From Drosophila miranda (lineage: Eukaryota > Arthropoda > Insecta > Diptera > Drosophilidae), in contig NC_046677.1 of the NCBI RefSeq assembly GCF_003369915.1, positions 8,618,001 to 8,682,000 of the forward strand: a stretch of DNA of 64,000 nucleotides. Reading direction: 5' to 3'. Of this stretch, positions 1 through 10,355 are shown piece by piece. Positions within the stretch are counted from its first letter, which is position 1, and each line of letters starts with the position of its first letter. A program made the position numbers and the translations under genes. Below the pieces are notes generated by a model that saw only the letters and a list, made by a program, of their open reading frames with translations, was not told the DNA's origin and made no database searches.

Positions 1-546
1 GGGGTAAATGACTCGTAAGTGTCATCGTCGTCTGCCACGCTCCTAGGACACCTTTAAATCCGGCAGATGACCACGGGAGGACCGGACCGGACCGGACCTC
101 TTTCAAACACGAGACGATTATTGGAAAATAAATTGAATTTGATGCTCAGGAGGGGGGCCCACAAAAAAAATTATATTCTAAGCAATACAATGGCGGTGGG
201 TCGAGAGCGGAGAGGCGTTCGCAGAACTAACAGATATTTATTTATAATAGAAAATGCGCCTAAGCTCAAAATCAATTTGTCGTACAGATATTTAATTTAT
301 GACCCGCCCCCCCGGTAACACCTCCTCCATCAGGCAAAACACCACTGGACTCCGCCCTCGTGTCCTATCCTGTACCGCTCTGTATTGTATTACAATCTGT
401 TAAACTGCTGCCTCTCTGGAGTCATAAAATCATATTCTTCACTCACTAAAGTTGGGGGATGATCCCTGCCCCAGATGATAGATAGCAGGGGATGAAAGGG
501 AACGGAAATCTATCCTTGTATTGACGGACGAAACTTTCTCTTTCAG
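1..546. other. Intron sequence of the Oatp gene
   Basis: No coding signal is visible on either strand. The stretch ends in a clear acceptor (TTTCAG at 541-546), so it is most simply the intron preceding the first Oatp exon in the window. Confidence 0.7.
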
Positions 547-3500
547 GTCTGATTGTCAACGGATTGATCAACGTCTCAATCTCAACCATTGAGCGGCGCT
601 TCGGACTGCGCTCGAGACAGATGGGCCTGGTGGCCAGTGGCTACGACTTGGCCTCGTTCGCCTGCCTGGTGCCTGTCACCTACTATGGCGGACGGAAGGG
701 TGCCTCCAAGCCGCGCTTCATTGCCATCGGACTGATAGTGATGGGTCTTGGTTCGTTGATCTTCCTGCTGCCCAACTTCCTGGTAGGTCCCTATCGGGCC
801 ACCATTGCCGAGGCGAATGTCTGTGAGATGGGGAGCAGCAGCAGCAGCAGCCCCAATGCGAATCCGAATCTGAATCAGACAACGGTGCAGTAGTACATGC
901 GACTAGCTGTCATGGCAACTAAATCTCTGGTATCCTTGCAGCAATACTCCTGCGAGGTAAATGCTGGGAATGGAGAGCGCGAGGAGTACGATAGTTTAAC
1001 GTGGACCGTGTGGCTGTTCTTTGGGGCTCAACTGCTCCATGGTGCCGGTGCTGCACCCCTCTTCACACTGGGCGTCACATACATCGATGAGAATGTCTCA
1101 AAGAAGATGTCATCTGTTTACTTGGGTAAGTTTCGCAGGCAACGTCTCATTGATAAGACGCGCAAAAACTTTACTTTTGTCTGGAGTCGCACAACAAATG
1201 AAGTACTATGCACAAATACCCACACTCTTCGGATATCGCACTCCTGGGGTGGTTATAGGGACGTATCACTCTCACACATGAATATTTATTTTTATTTGCG
1301 GCATCGGCTACAAAGGGAAGCAAACAGTATTTACTGTTTGCGCCCCAGGCTCAGTTCCCAGTTCCCAGCTCCTAGCTCGCAGGAAATCTCGATCCCAATC
1401 CTGTGACAGAGGTCTCGTGCCGTTCCAGCCATCCTTCCCCTTGTTGACCCAATTTTAAAGAGCAGCCGCCTGCGATGGCGACGGCGACGGCTGCTCCTGA
1501 TTGTTGCTGACTCAGTTCAGACTTAGACTCGAGTCCTGGGAAGAAAACGAACGCCAGCGGAAATTTATTGCCTCTTAGTTAAGTTTATCGTGGCATCCGA
1601 AAGACGACAGTGAAATTATCAAACCCGTCCAGCCTCGGCTTCAGTACGAGTACGAGTAGTCCTGTCTGTCTGTCTGGCTTTGAGACAATTGAAATTCGCT
1701 TTGGCTGAGGCGTTTTCCTTTACTGAGAGTATATTCGACGGCGTAAGCCTCAAAGGAAGGATAGTAAGGTGCGTTTCAAAGATGTACAACTAGTAATAGT
1801 TCTAGTTTAAGCAGATTACAGGAGACATAGTCACTTACTCTGTAAATTTTCCGATTTCTTACTGGCTTATGCGAGATAAGATAAATCTCTTTGTCAGAGA
1901 TTTAGACATCATTAGTGATTGCTTAAGTTTTTAGAAACTATCGTAGAAGATGAAATTATAGCAGAGTAAACATTCCACCGCCTTAAATACCCGAAACGCA
2001 CTGTATTTCAATGTATTGTAAACGAAGGTCGCAATTGAAGACTTTTGTCATGCAAATTAAGATGCAGTCTGATGATAAGACCAGCTGGAAGGGAGAGAGT
2101 TTGGTATCCAACCCAGATGCGATGACAATTCGAACCGTTTCAAATTGAAGTTTAATTGAAGAGTTTCCGATGCTATAACTCGATGTTTTTTGACAGGCAT
2201 CTACTATACGATGGCCACCGTCGGACCCGCCATTGGCTACGTACTCGGCGGACAATTGCTGCTCATCTACACGGACTGGATGACCGTGGACCCCGTCCAG
2301 TAAGTGTGCATCTCTGATAAGCTGGCAATGATTGTTATTAATCGCGCGACTTAGTAGCAGTAGCAGTAGCAGCTGAAGGAGTGTTTGTGGGGGTCTGGCA
2401 GGTGACTCCAAGCTGCTCCCAGGAGAGGCAGGAGTATGCTGGGTACTGCGGGGCTTATTTGTTACTCTGGCAACGGCAAATGCCACAAAGCACTGTGCCG
2501 GGTAAATATCTCTAGAGAGTAATAAAACAACATTTCGTGCTGACAACAAGGAAATAAGGTGCGAATGAGCATTTGTTTGATTCACATCCCACATCCCCTC
2601 ATCCCCTCATCCCCTCATCCCCTGGAGCGGAATGGGGGTACCAGCACAGGGGGTGGGAGAAGGATGGAGTGGATGGAAGCCAAAGCAACAAGCAGCCAAG
2701 CAGAGGGATACACATGGATACAAAAGAGTCGACTGCAGGGCTTATTGTCAAGGAGATGCCATAAGTCATAATGTCTGCTACACCTCCTTCCCATCACTCG
2801 GGAATCCCCCTCCAGCAAGTCCTTAAATTATGTGGAAAACATGTAAAATTTTGTTTATGATTTTTTGCATGTTTACGAGAGATTTTTGGGCGACCTATTG
2901 TTACCGCCGTGGAAAACATAAATTCCCATTTCAGTTAATTTACAGGAGCAGGGCAGGAGAACGGAACCCCAATCCTTTCCAGCACAGAGTCTAATCGATT
3001 TCCCATCTCCTCGTAGGTTGAGCCTGACCAGCGACAGCAAGGTTTGGATTGGTGCCTGGTGGCTGGGCTTCATATTCGCCGCGGGAATGTGCCTCCTTAT
3101 AGCCATACCCATCTTTGGTTATCCGAAATCACTGCCGGGAGCGGATAAACTGCAGTTGGAGAAGGTCTCTGAGGCGCATGCAACCAAAACGGTGGCGGAG
3201 ATTGGATCAGAGGGATCGGAGGGATCAGATGGATCTTGTGGCCTGTCCGGTGGTCGGCGGCGACTGGGGCAACTGCCTCATGCGGTACTCAGTCTCTTGA
3301 AGAATCCCACATTCTTCTTCCTGAACCTGGCCGGGGCTACAGAGGGTCTGGTTATAGCCGGATTCGCCGCCTTCCTGCCCAAGCAAATCGAGAATCAGTT
3401 CAGCATTTCGCCCATGCTTTCCGCTCTGGTGATGGGCCTCATTACGGTGCCAGCTGGCGGCGGTGGCACCTTCCTGGGCGGCTATTTGGTGAAGAAGTGG

Positions 3501-4422
3501 AATCTCGCCTGCAGCGGCATCATCAAAATGTGTTTGATGGCCACCACGGTGGCGGCATTTTTCACCTTCTGTTTTCTGGTGTCTTGTCCCAATCCGAGGT
3601 TTGCGGGCGTCACTACCTCGTACAATCTGGAGGCCAGGAGCGGACCACCGGAGCTGGTCTCCAACTGCAATGCAAACTGTGGCTGCAGTCGCACCAACTA
3701 CGATCCCATTTGCGGCACCAATGGCGTCATGTACTACAGTCCCTGCTTCGCCGGCTGTGGCCAGGAGGAGCATGTCGAGAGTCTGAAGCGCTACCACAAC
3801 TGCAGCTGCATCGAGAGTGTCGGATGGGTGGACGATGGCGTCGCTCTACATCCGGATGCCACCAACTTGAAGTGCGATTCCACGTGCCAGAGTCTGCCAT
3901 ACTTCGTAGGCCTCTGTTTCGTCCTGATGATCTTCACGTTCCTCGCTACGATGCCGGCTCTGTCCGCCACATTGAGGTATCCTACTTATAGACATGTCCT
4001 GCGAAGGATTCTTATATTATTTTTTATCATATTTGGCTTTCCATCCTTTAGATGCGTTCAAGACGAACAGCGTTCCTTTGCCCTGGGCCTGCAGTGGATC
4101 AAGGTACGGCTGCTGGGCACTATACCCGCTCCTCTTATATTCGGAGCTTTGATTGATGAGTCCTGCATTTTGTGGCACGAGTCCTGCGACGAGCAGGGAG
4201 GAGGAGCCTGTCTCGTCTACGATAATTTCTATATAAGCCGGTAAGCTGAAGGATTACCTATAGAGTACCTATACTACACTATTATTATTCTCCGACAGCT
4301 ATATGTGGCTTTTGGCGTTTATTTGCAAGCTTGGATCCGTGGTATTCTTTCTGTGTGCCTGGTGGTTCTATGTGCCACCCAGCAAGCCAGCAGTCAATGC
4401 TAATGGCAAGGAAGAGATTTGA
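547..4422 (+). CDS. Organic anion transporting polypeptide (Oatp), 3' part
   Basis: This is a SLCO/OATP-family plasma-membrane transporter for amphipathic organic anions. Coding exons are 547-884, 942-1125, 2197-2299, 3017-3976, 4052-4240 and 4299-4422. They join in frame into about 632 residues ending in TGA. The first exon starts in phase 1 after an acceptor at 541-546, so the N-terminus and first membrane segment lie outside the window. Family marks seen are STIERRFGLRSRQ after the first helix, GIYYTMATVGPAIGYVLGG, the WIGAWWLGF block, and an extracellular Kazal-like Cys-rich loop (CGCSRTNYDPICGTNG onward) before the last helices. The final exons carry RCVQDEQRSFALGLQW, typical of the family's C-terminal half. 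The exon at 884 uses a weak donor (GTGCAG), chosen because it alone keeps the frame. The C-terminus is short. Which fly Oatp paralogue this is cannot be decided; Oatp30B and Oatp26F are candidates on arm 2L. Confidence 0.93.
1320..1341. repeat. Perfect inverted repeat, 10 bp arms, 2 bp loop
   Basis: GCAAACAGTA is followed by TT and the exact reverse complement. It lies inside the intron 1126-2196 of the Oatp gene. It is too short for a microRNA precursor, and no function is inferred. Confidence 0.6.
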
Positions 4423-4575
4423 AGATCTGTATCCAAACCGAAATGAAACTACTCTCATATATGGATATCCCACCAGACCTGTGGCTCATATTGGGCACAT
4501 TACGTATTGTCTGTGGGAGGATTTGGAATCAGTTTAGCATTAGCATTAGCAATAGCATTTAGAAACGAAGTAATA

Positions 4576-4581
4576 TTTATT
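4576..4581 (-). terminator. Candidate poly(A) signal of the prolyl hydroxylase gene
   Basis: TTTATT on the plus strand reads AATAAA on the minus strand, 163 bp beyond the stop codon of the minus-strand gene and inside the Oatp 3' UTR. Confidence 0.45.
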
Positions 4582-4697
4582 GGGAATCAATATAAGATCC
4601 TATTAGATATAGCTCGAATTTCTCAGTAGTATTTATAACCATTTTAAGAAGGTAAAGAAGGTGTGTGTATTTAGCCATAGATTGTAAGATATTTTTA

Positions 4698-4703
4698 AAT
4701 AAA
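4698..4703 (+). terminator. Poly(A) signal of the Oatp gene
   Basis: AATAAA lies 276 bp after the Oatp stop codon. It falls just short of the stop codon of the convergent prolyl hydroxylase gene at 4744, so the 3' UTRs of the two genes probably overlap. Confidence 0.6.
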
Positions 4704-4743
4704 TGGCCATTTTATACCCAATGTAGGAAGAGAAGGGTAGGAT

Positions 4744-6590
4744 CTACTTGTAGCAGAGTTTGACAAACATCTGATCATAGGCCATCAAACTCTTGGTTAA
4801 AACTAAATAGAGAAAACAATATAATATAGTAATAGCTATCGTAATATACATATAACTTACTCCATCTGTTGCCTTCGATCGTGGGACACACTGCGTGCCG
4901 TGTTAGCACATGCGGCTCCCAATCGTTGTGAATGTTGTACCAGAACAGGGCGGATCCTTTCTTCGGCTGGATGGTGAGATTTATTTTCGGAAATATGGTG
5001 GCACCTCCCAGCGGGACATCGGTCATCTTAGGTGGATAAATGATGTCAAAAGAACATGATATGACATTATAAAGTTACTCACATAGAACAGAAAGGTAAC
5101 TAAACGGTCGCCCTCTTCAACGAGTTCCTAAGTAATCAGATGTAGGATTTGAAGGTATAGTTATTGTGGTTTCCATTGCAGGTAACGTACCGGATTGGCC
5201 TTGATGTCTGAGTAGTCCCCGTGCTCCGGGAAATGGCTACCCAGGCCATAGTTGACTGTTCCCAGTTGTGTGTGCTCTCCCGCAAGCAGACCCGAAATGT
5301 CCGTCATGCGGTTCACCAGATCCCTGTCCAACTTCTCGCCGCTACCTTCAAATATATTGACATAGAAAATTCGCTCTTTCTCTGTCGTGGTGTAGTTATC
5401 CGTGTAGCCCTGCACCATCTCCTCTCTGGTCAGGTTGACTGTCAATTGTTCGAACTCGCTGTCGTAGAGGACGTCGTGATATAACCATATGAGTGGATCC
5501 CGACTGATCTCCTCCTCCTTGAGCGGTGCCAGGCGTAGGAATGGAGTTGTGGTGTGATTGTAGCGACAGACCAACATTGGACGTGGCGGAAAATCGCCCC
5601 TGCAACCCCGTTCAATGAGAGTCGCTGCGGGCTTTGGCTTTAGATATACCAAAGGGATTGCAGGATCCTGCGACAGTTCCTCCAGATACTCATTTATATG
5701 GTCGATGGAGCCTGCCAGAAGTAAATCACTTTGAGAATCAGTTTGTTTCCTTTCAAATTGAACCAACCTTCATGCAGTCTGCTAATGAGAAATCTTTTTC
5801 GAACTTCCTCTTGCTTGGGGCGGTAGAACTCTCGGGCAACCGGATTCAGTGGTAACTGAAGGTTATTCCATGTCAGTCTGTACCACTCAGCGGCTCTAGT
5901 ATATTCCGATCGGTTGTACATGAAGTCAGCTAGGATGAGACACTCGGGTGCGGACATGCGAGTACTGTCGAATTATTAGATTGGCTGTATCTGTATTCAA
6001 ATGGGAAATATTTGGCCGCGTTCTTACTCGAGTTGAAGTCCCGCTACTAGTCCATTGGCCATATCGAAAGCCTTCAAGTCATAGAATCGCTCGATACGCT
6101 CCAAACCCATTAGGGCTTCATTCATGTCCACGGCATTAGGCATTTGTGCCACAAGTTTATCCATTTTCTCGACATCTTCCCGATCTTTGATGTAGGACAA
6201 CCACTTGGGCCAGTCTTCATGGGCACGCCGCAGCAGTCCTAGCGCATTCAGAGGATTGGCCACGTACTGAACGCGGCTCTCAATTCTATCCAGATCCACA
6301 TGGGCCACAGAACAAAGGTATCTATGAAACTTCCTTCAGTTAAATGTTTATCTTTGGAACGAATCGTTTATCTCCCCTCACTTTTTTAGAGTATCCACCT
6401 TTTTGTGGAGAGACCTTACATAGCTGGTCAAGTGTTCCATGTGGGAATTTTCGATTTCTCTTAGTTCTCCAAGTGCCCGGATGGATGTTGTGTATATCAA
6501 AACAATTTTCTTTTTCTCCTCACCCAAGATCATCGGAAAAAGGGCGGCTGACAAGCAGATGAATAGATAAACAACCTTTCGTAGCGACAT
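4744..6590 (-). CDS. Prolyl 4-hydroxylase alpha subunit
   Basis: This ER-lumen enzyme of the collagen prolyl 4-hydroxylase alpha family uses Fe(II), 2-oxoglutarate, O2 and ascorbate to hydroxylate proline in secreted proteins. Seven exons (6382-6590, 6028-6321, 5768-5964, 5191-5711, 5083-5127, 4861-5026, 4744-4802) join without phase conflict into 496 residues. An N-terminal signal peptide (MSLRKVVYLFICLSAALFPM) is followed by the coiled N-domain, a peptide-binding/TPR-like region (CLILADFMYNRSEYTRAAEWY) and the 2OG-Fe(II) dioxygenase domain. Iron ligands seen are His397 and Asp399 (HFPEHGDYSD) and His466 (TRHAVCP). The basic residue that normally binds the 2-oxoglutarate carboxylate is Lys in the family (GNKW); here it is Arg476 (GNRW). 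The C-terminus ends LMAYDQMFVKLCYK, without an ER-retention signal, as in other alpha subunits that depend on PDI. Drosophila has a large paralogous set, mostly clustered on 3R from memory, so the exact orthologue is not named. Confidence 0.93.
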
Positions 6591-8690
6591 TGCGAACTAG
6601 AATACTCGAATAGAATACTAAAATCAAAATTGGAATTCGTAAGCTTTGAGGAGAGTTTCCATGGCTCATTTGCAACGCTGAGAGACGTCTCAACGAAGAA
6701 GAATCATTCGCTGGAAATGGCTACCAAGATGACGTGCTCAGCAGTCTGTTCAACCAGGCGATCAGAAAACTAACTAAACTAGGAACTACATAGTTAAGTT
6801 CCCAAACTTGGTATATATGATAAATATAGCACTCTACCCTACCCTGACCACGCCTACCCCAATAGCCCATATATGGCAACACAGCGTATACGTGATCACA
6901 AAGGAAAGTTATGAGAGCTATAAATAAAGTACTATAATTTTAAAAGAATGGATTGTTGTGTTTTAATTTTGATGTAATAGTGGTAAATATAAAAATATAA
7001 AACAAATTTTTGGATGAAAAATTATTAAAGATATTAAATTACTTAATGCCAGGTTTTATGTTAATTTATTCTATTATTTAACTATTTCTGACAATTTATG
7101 TAAAGTTATCATTTAGTTGTTTTGTACAGCTAATTTAAAAAAATATGGATTTATATTGTCTATTTCCGATTCATCCGAGTCATAATCAAAACTGTAATCA
7201 TTATTTAAAGGCTGAATATTTTTTAGAAAATTATAATTGGGTGTTTCTAAAAGCTCAATGACATCTCGCGGAAGGATTTGTTTTTTCTGTCGAGCTGCCC
7301 TTTTCTAAATGCATATACTTGAGATGAAAGGATCTGAAGAGTCCATAGATCTTTAAAATACATCCATCATATTATTTACCCGCAAATTTTGTCGAGCGTG
7401 CATAAGCCGGCCACGCTTGTAAAATTTATTTTTCGCTTCAGAAAAAAAACTGCAGTTATTATTTGTGATCCATGAACTAAAATCTTATGGAGAGTTGGTG
7501 ACTTAGGATACCATGAGTAATGCAAAATGTATGATCTAATGGTTTTATCTGATAAATTTTGAAATGTTATAGCGCCGATTGCAAGTTCGCAGTTAATAGC
7601 TATTAGAACAGTATGCAGACTCTCAAGTAACAGCAAGTCGAGTTCTAAAATTGATGCGAATAGTTTCGTATTTGAAAAAGCTTTTCTTGCAGTGTTGCCA
7701 TCGTTCGAGTTTCCGCTTTCATTCTGTTTTGGCTTATCCACATGCAATCCCATTTCTTGCCACAATCTTATTTGTATATGTTTTATTTTTGGCAATCATT
7801 TCCAATTTGTCATTTTCGTTTCTTACTTGCCATTTTTTAAACCCCATTCTATATGATATTTTAAGCAGCAATTCAAAAATGCGTATCGAAGCATGAAGTG
7901 GACTTGTCCTATAATGAAGATGCCAAAGATTTGGCTTAAAGGAATTTGTATCATAAGTTTTTTTTGGGCCTGCACCACATATTGACCACAATTGGCAAGA
8001 TTTTGTGCCCGTTAAAACGTTTAAAACTTTTCCATCTATAAGAGTCACGTGAAGGTCGTATGAGACCTATGATCTTCTTTTCATTTGAAATTTTTACTAC
8101 ACATGTCAAGTTTTTTCTTTGTGTGTTCAAATCGTTTTTTTCTGCAAGAATATGATATTTTGTTTCTTTGGCGAATTCCATTTTGAGGGGTCGGCTAAAT
8201 CTTACAGACTGCGGAGTTCAATTATTGCAAAAATGTGTTCCTGCTTCATCATAAGATAGCTTTGGTGTACCCAATTGAAGACTGTGCGTCTATTCTTTAT
8301 TGTCTATTCTTTATTGATAGCCACTGTGAATGTTTTTTTCTAAATCTGCGCATATTTCGGTTGCACTTTTGAAGATTCGAAGCAATATAAATGTCAAAAC
8401 TTCTAAATTTCTTGTTAATTTCACCAATGTTTTCATTGGTTAGTGAACATTTCGTCAATTGGCCAACTATCTAGTTTGCAAGAGCGGTAGAGTTGCGGCT
8501 GTTGTCGATCCGTAGCGTTCCATGTTATCAGAACTGATTAGACAGAACAGTTTTTAGAATACAGAAAATACCAAAGAAATCGAAAACCGATAAAGCGAGC
8601 AAAAACAGGGATGATATTTTGTACATAGATTTTTTAAAACAAAGACGTCGTAATATAGAATAATTTTGTATTTTTTGAGAACTGCGCAAA
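6591..8690. other. Intergenic, AT-rich, with a transposon relic
   Basis: The stretch separates the heads of the prolyl hydroxylase gene (-) and heme oxygenase (+). Apart from the Transib relic listed separately it holds AT-rich DNA with no supportable gene. Both promoters must lie here, but I see no decisive core-promoter motif. Confidence 0.6.
7376..8181 (-). mobile_element. Decayed Transib-type transposase
   Basis: Three overlapping minus-strand reading frames broken by frameshifts together follow the C-terminal half of a Transib-superfamily DDE transposase, the DNA-transposon group related to RAG1. Visible blocks in order are a DGKVLNVLTGTKS block with a following Cys-x2-Cys-like part (8048 downward), LHYRTSPLHASIRIFE, the KKWQVRNENDK stretch, GLHVDKPKQNESGNSNDGNTAR, and finally the SWYPKSPTLHKILVHG motif near 7470-7510. 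The N-terminal half and both terminal inverted repeats were not found. No intact reading frame remains, so it is non-autonomous debris about 0.5 kb upstream of heme oxygenase. The assignment comes from remembered Transib protein motifs, not a search. Confidence 0.75.
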
Positions 8691-9623
8691 ATGTCAACGG
8701 TCGAGGAACAATCAGCGGATAACAAGGCCGGAGAAGACCTGGGCGATGACGGGTATGTGGATATGACGTTCACAAAGGAACTGAGGAAAGCAACAAAAGA
8801 TGTGCATAATCTGACCGACGTTCTGGTAAATGCAAAATTCGCCTTCGGTATGTTCGATTTTGGACAGCCCTACGAACTATACAAGTTCTTTGAGACCCGT
8901 CTGCCGGAGCGCTTGTTGCCAAAGGAGCTGCATAGAGCCGAGGCATTCGAAAGGGACTTTGCCTATTTCTACGGTGCCAACTGGAAGGACACATATGATC
9001 CGCGGCCCGTTGTCAAGAAATATCTAAAACACCTGGAGAAGGTGTCGGCCCAGAACGAGCTCCTTCTCTTTGCCTATGCGTATCAAATGTACATGGCACT
9101 GATGTCAGGCGGCCAAATGCTGCAAAAGAAGCGAATGATTGCACGCAAGCTGTGGATTTTCCCCAAGGGTGACAAGGAGGAGCAACAGAAGCAGGCTGAA
9201 GCAGATGCCAAGGTAGCCACTGCAAATGCTGCCTCTATTGGTATGGATAAGGAAGACTTGGAGGCGCGCCCAATGCCAGCTCAGGTCACGATTTGCCCAC
9301 CTGGCTGTGAGGCCACATACTTTCCAGTCAAAGTCAGTATTGGGGTTTTAAATTGTGTTGTACCTCATACTACATGTAACTACTTTATTCTCCAGATTAA
9401 TGTACTGAAGGCAAGGCTACGGCGCGTGTTTAACAGCCAATATGGCTCTTTTGATGACGAGTTGCGGGCTGCATTTATAGAAGAGAGTCGGAATGTGTTC
9501 CGCCTCAATCTAGAAGTGGTTCGTACAATTAAAGGCGTGAATCGTGCTAATCTGAAGAAGCTGGCTATCGCAGCTATCTTTATATCAAGCATATATTTGG
9601 CCATCAAGTTTGCTACTAAGTAG
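8691..9623 (+). CDS. Ho: Heme oxygenase
   Basis: The enzyme opens the heme ring using NADPH-cytochrome P450 reductase electrons, giving biliverdin, CO and Fe2+. It sits on the cytosolic face of the ER. Exons 8691-9332 and 9396-9623 give 289 residues, close to other insect heme oxygenases. The proximal heme ligand is His39 in LRKATKDVHN. The distal-helix motif that reads GDLSGGQ in mammals reads ALMSGGQ here (136-142), so the conserved Gly and the catalytic distal Asp are replaced by Ala and Leu. A C-terminal hydrophobic tail anchor (KKLAIAAIFISSIYLAIKF) is present. The 63-bp intron (GTCAGT...CCAG) has no in-frame stop, so a retained-intron product would still be open. From memory the melanogaster gene lies on 3R, unlike the 2L neighbours here. 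Confidence 0.95.
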   Translation: MSTVEEQSADNKAGEDLGDDGYVDMTFTKELRKATKDVHNLTDVLVNAKFAFGMFDFGQPYELYKFFETRLPERLLPKELHRAEAFERDFAYFYGANWKDTYDPRPVVKKYLKHLEKVSAQNELLLFAYAYQMYMALMSGGQMLQKKRMIARKLWIFPKGDKEEQQKQAEADAKVATANAASIGMDKEDLEARPMPAQVTICPPGCEATYFPVKVSIGVLNCVVPHTTCNYFILQINVLKARLRRVFNSQYGSFDDELRAAFIEESRNVFRLNLEVVRTIKGVNRANLKKLAIAAIFISSIYLAIKFATK

Positions 9624-9747
9624 GGCGAAGTCTTACCTGCTTTTGCTTCTGCTGCTGATATTTTAGTATTGTGATCATCAGATATAAAAAGTATATAATA
9701 TCTAATATCTTGTTTCTGTAGTAAATATTAATATTGAATCTTATGTG

Positions 9748-10130
9748 TTATTCAGTTTTTCCGGGGGTTTCCACAGAATCCACTACAAAATCGAGCAGCC
9801 CGCGTCTATTTAGCCATGGCATAATACGCTCAACGTTGGCTCTGTATCGTTCATTGCTCATTAGCTCTGATCTCAAGACATCGGATTCAGGATTATCGCC
9901 AAAGATGGCTTCTGGTGTAAAGTTGTTCAGGCAAATAGATAGCGTACTAACCACAGTGCCGACCGCTGGAAAAGTGTACTTTTGTACAAATTAAAAGTGA
10001 GTGTGTCGTCAGATTTCATCTGTGGCACCGCGGTGGGTGTCGGGGATGTCGTCTGGGGTGGGCTCTGGTTCTCAGATTGTGGAGGTGTCACCTCATAGCT
10101 ACGCTTCGACTTGGAATTTCGTAGACCCAT
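9748..10130 (-). pseudogene. Frameshifted hypothetical gene or pseudogene
   Basis: Two minus-strand frames that look coding abut with a one-base shift near 9985-10000. The upstream frame starts at ATG 10130-10128 (MGLRNSKSKRSYEVTPPQSE, a possible N-myristoylation start) and runs through a Pro/Thr/Gln-rich segment. The downstream frame contains TVVSTLSICLNNFTPEAIF, then ERIMPWLNRRGLLDFVVDS and a stop at 9748. No intron could fit between them because the candidate GT...AG is only about 13 bp. One missing base in the TTTAATTTGTACAAAAG stretch would account for it, so either the gene is broken or the sequence has an error. I do not recognise the family. Confidence 0.45.
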
Positions 10131-10355
10131 TGTGGAGGTGTGGAGCTGTAGGTGTACGTTGACTCTTTGTTCGAAGAGGGATCGTGGTTTGTGTGCGTCC
10201 GACCAACTCTTCATTTAATAACTGATTAGGCGACTTTTATTGGCCGTGGTTACATTTGATCCGATATCAAGGTTACAAAAGGCTCGACAGGGGGCTTGAA
10301 ATATTTGAACAAAAGACTCGCACCCTTGAAGGGCGAAAATTTCAACAAGGAAATG

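Noticed and set aside
3236..3991. 251-codon plus-strand frame overlapping the Oatp exon
   Set aside because: Shadow of the true Oatp frame, which carries the Kazal-like and transmembrane motifs.
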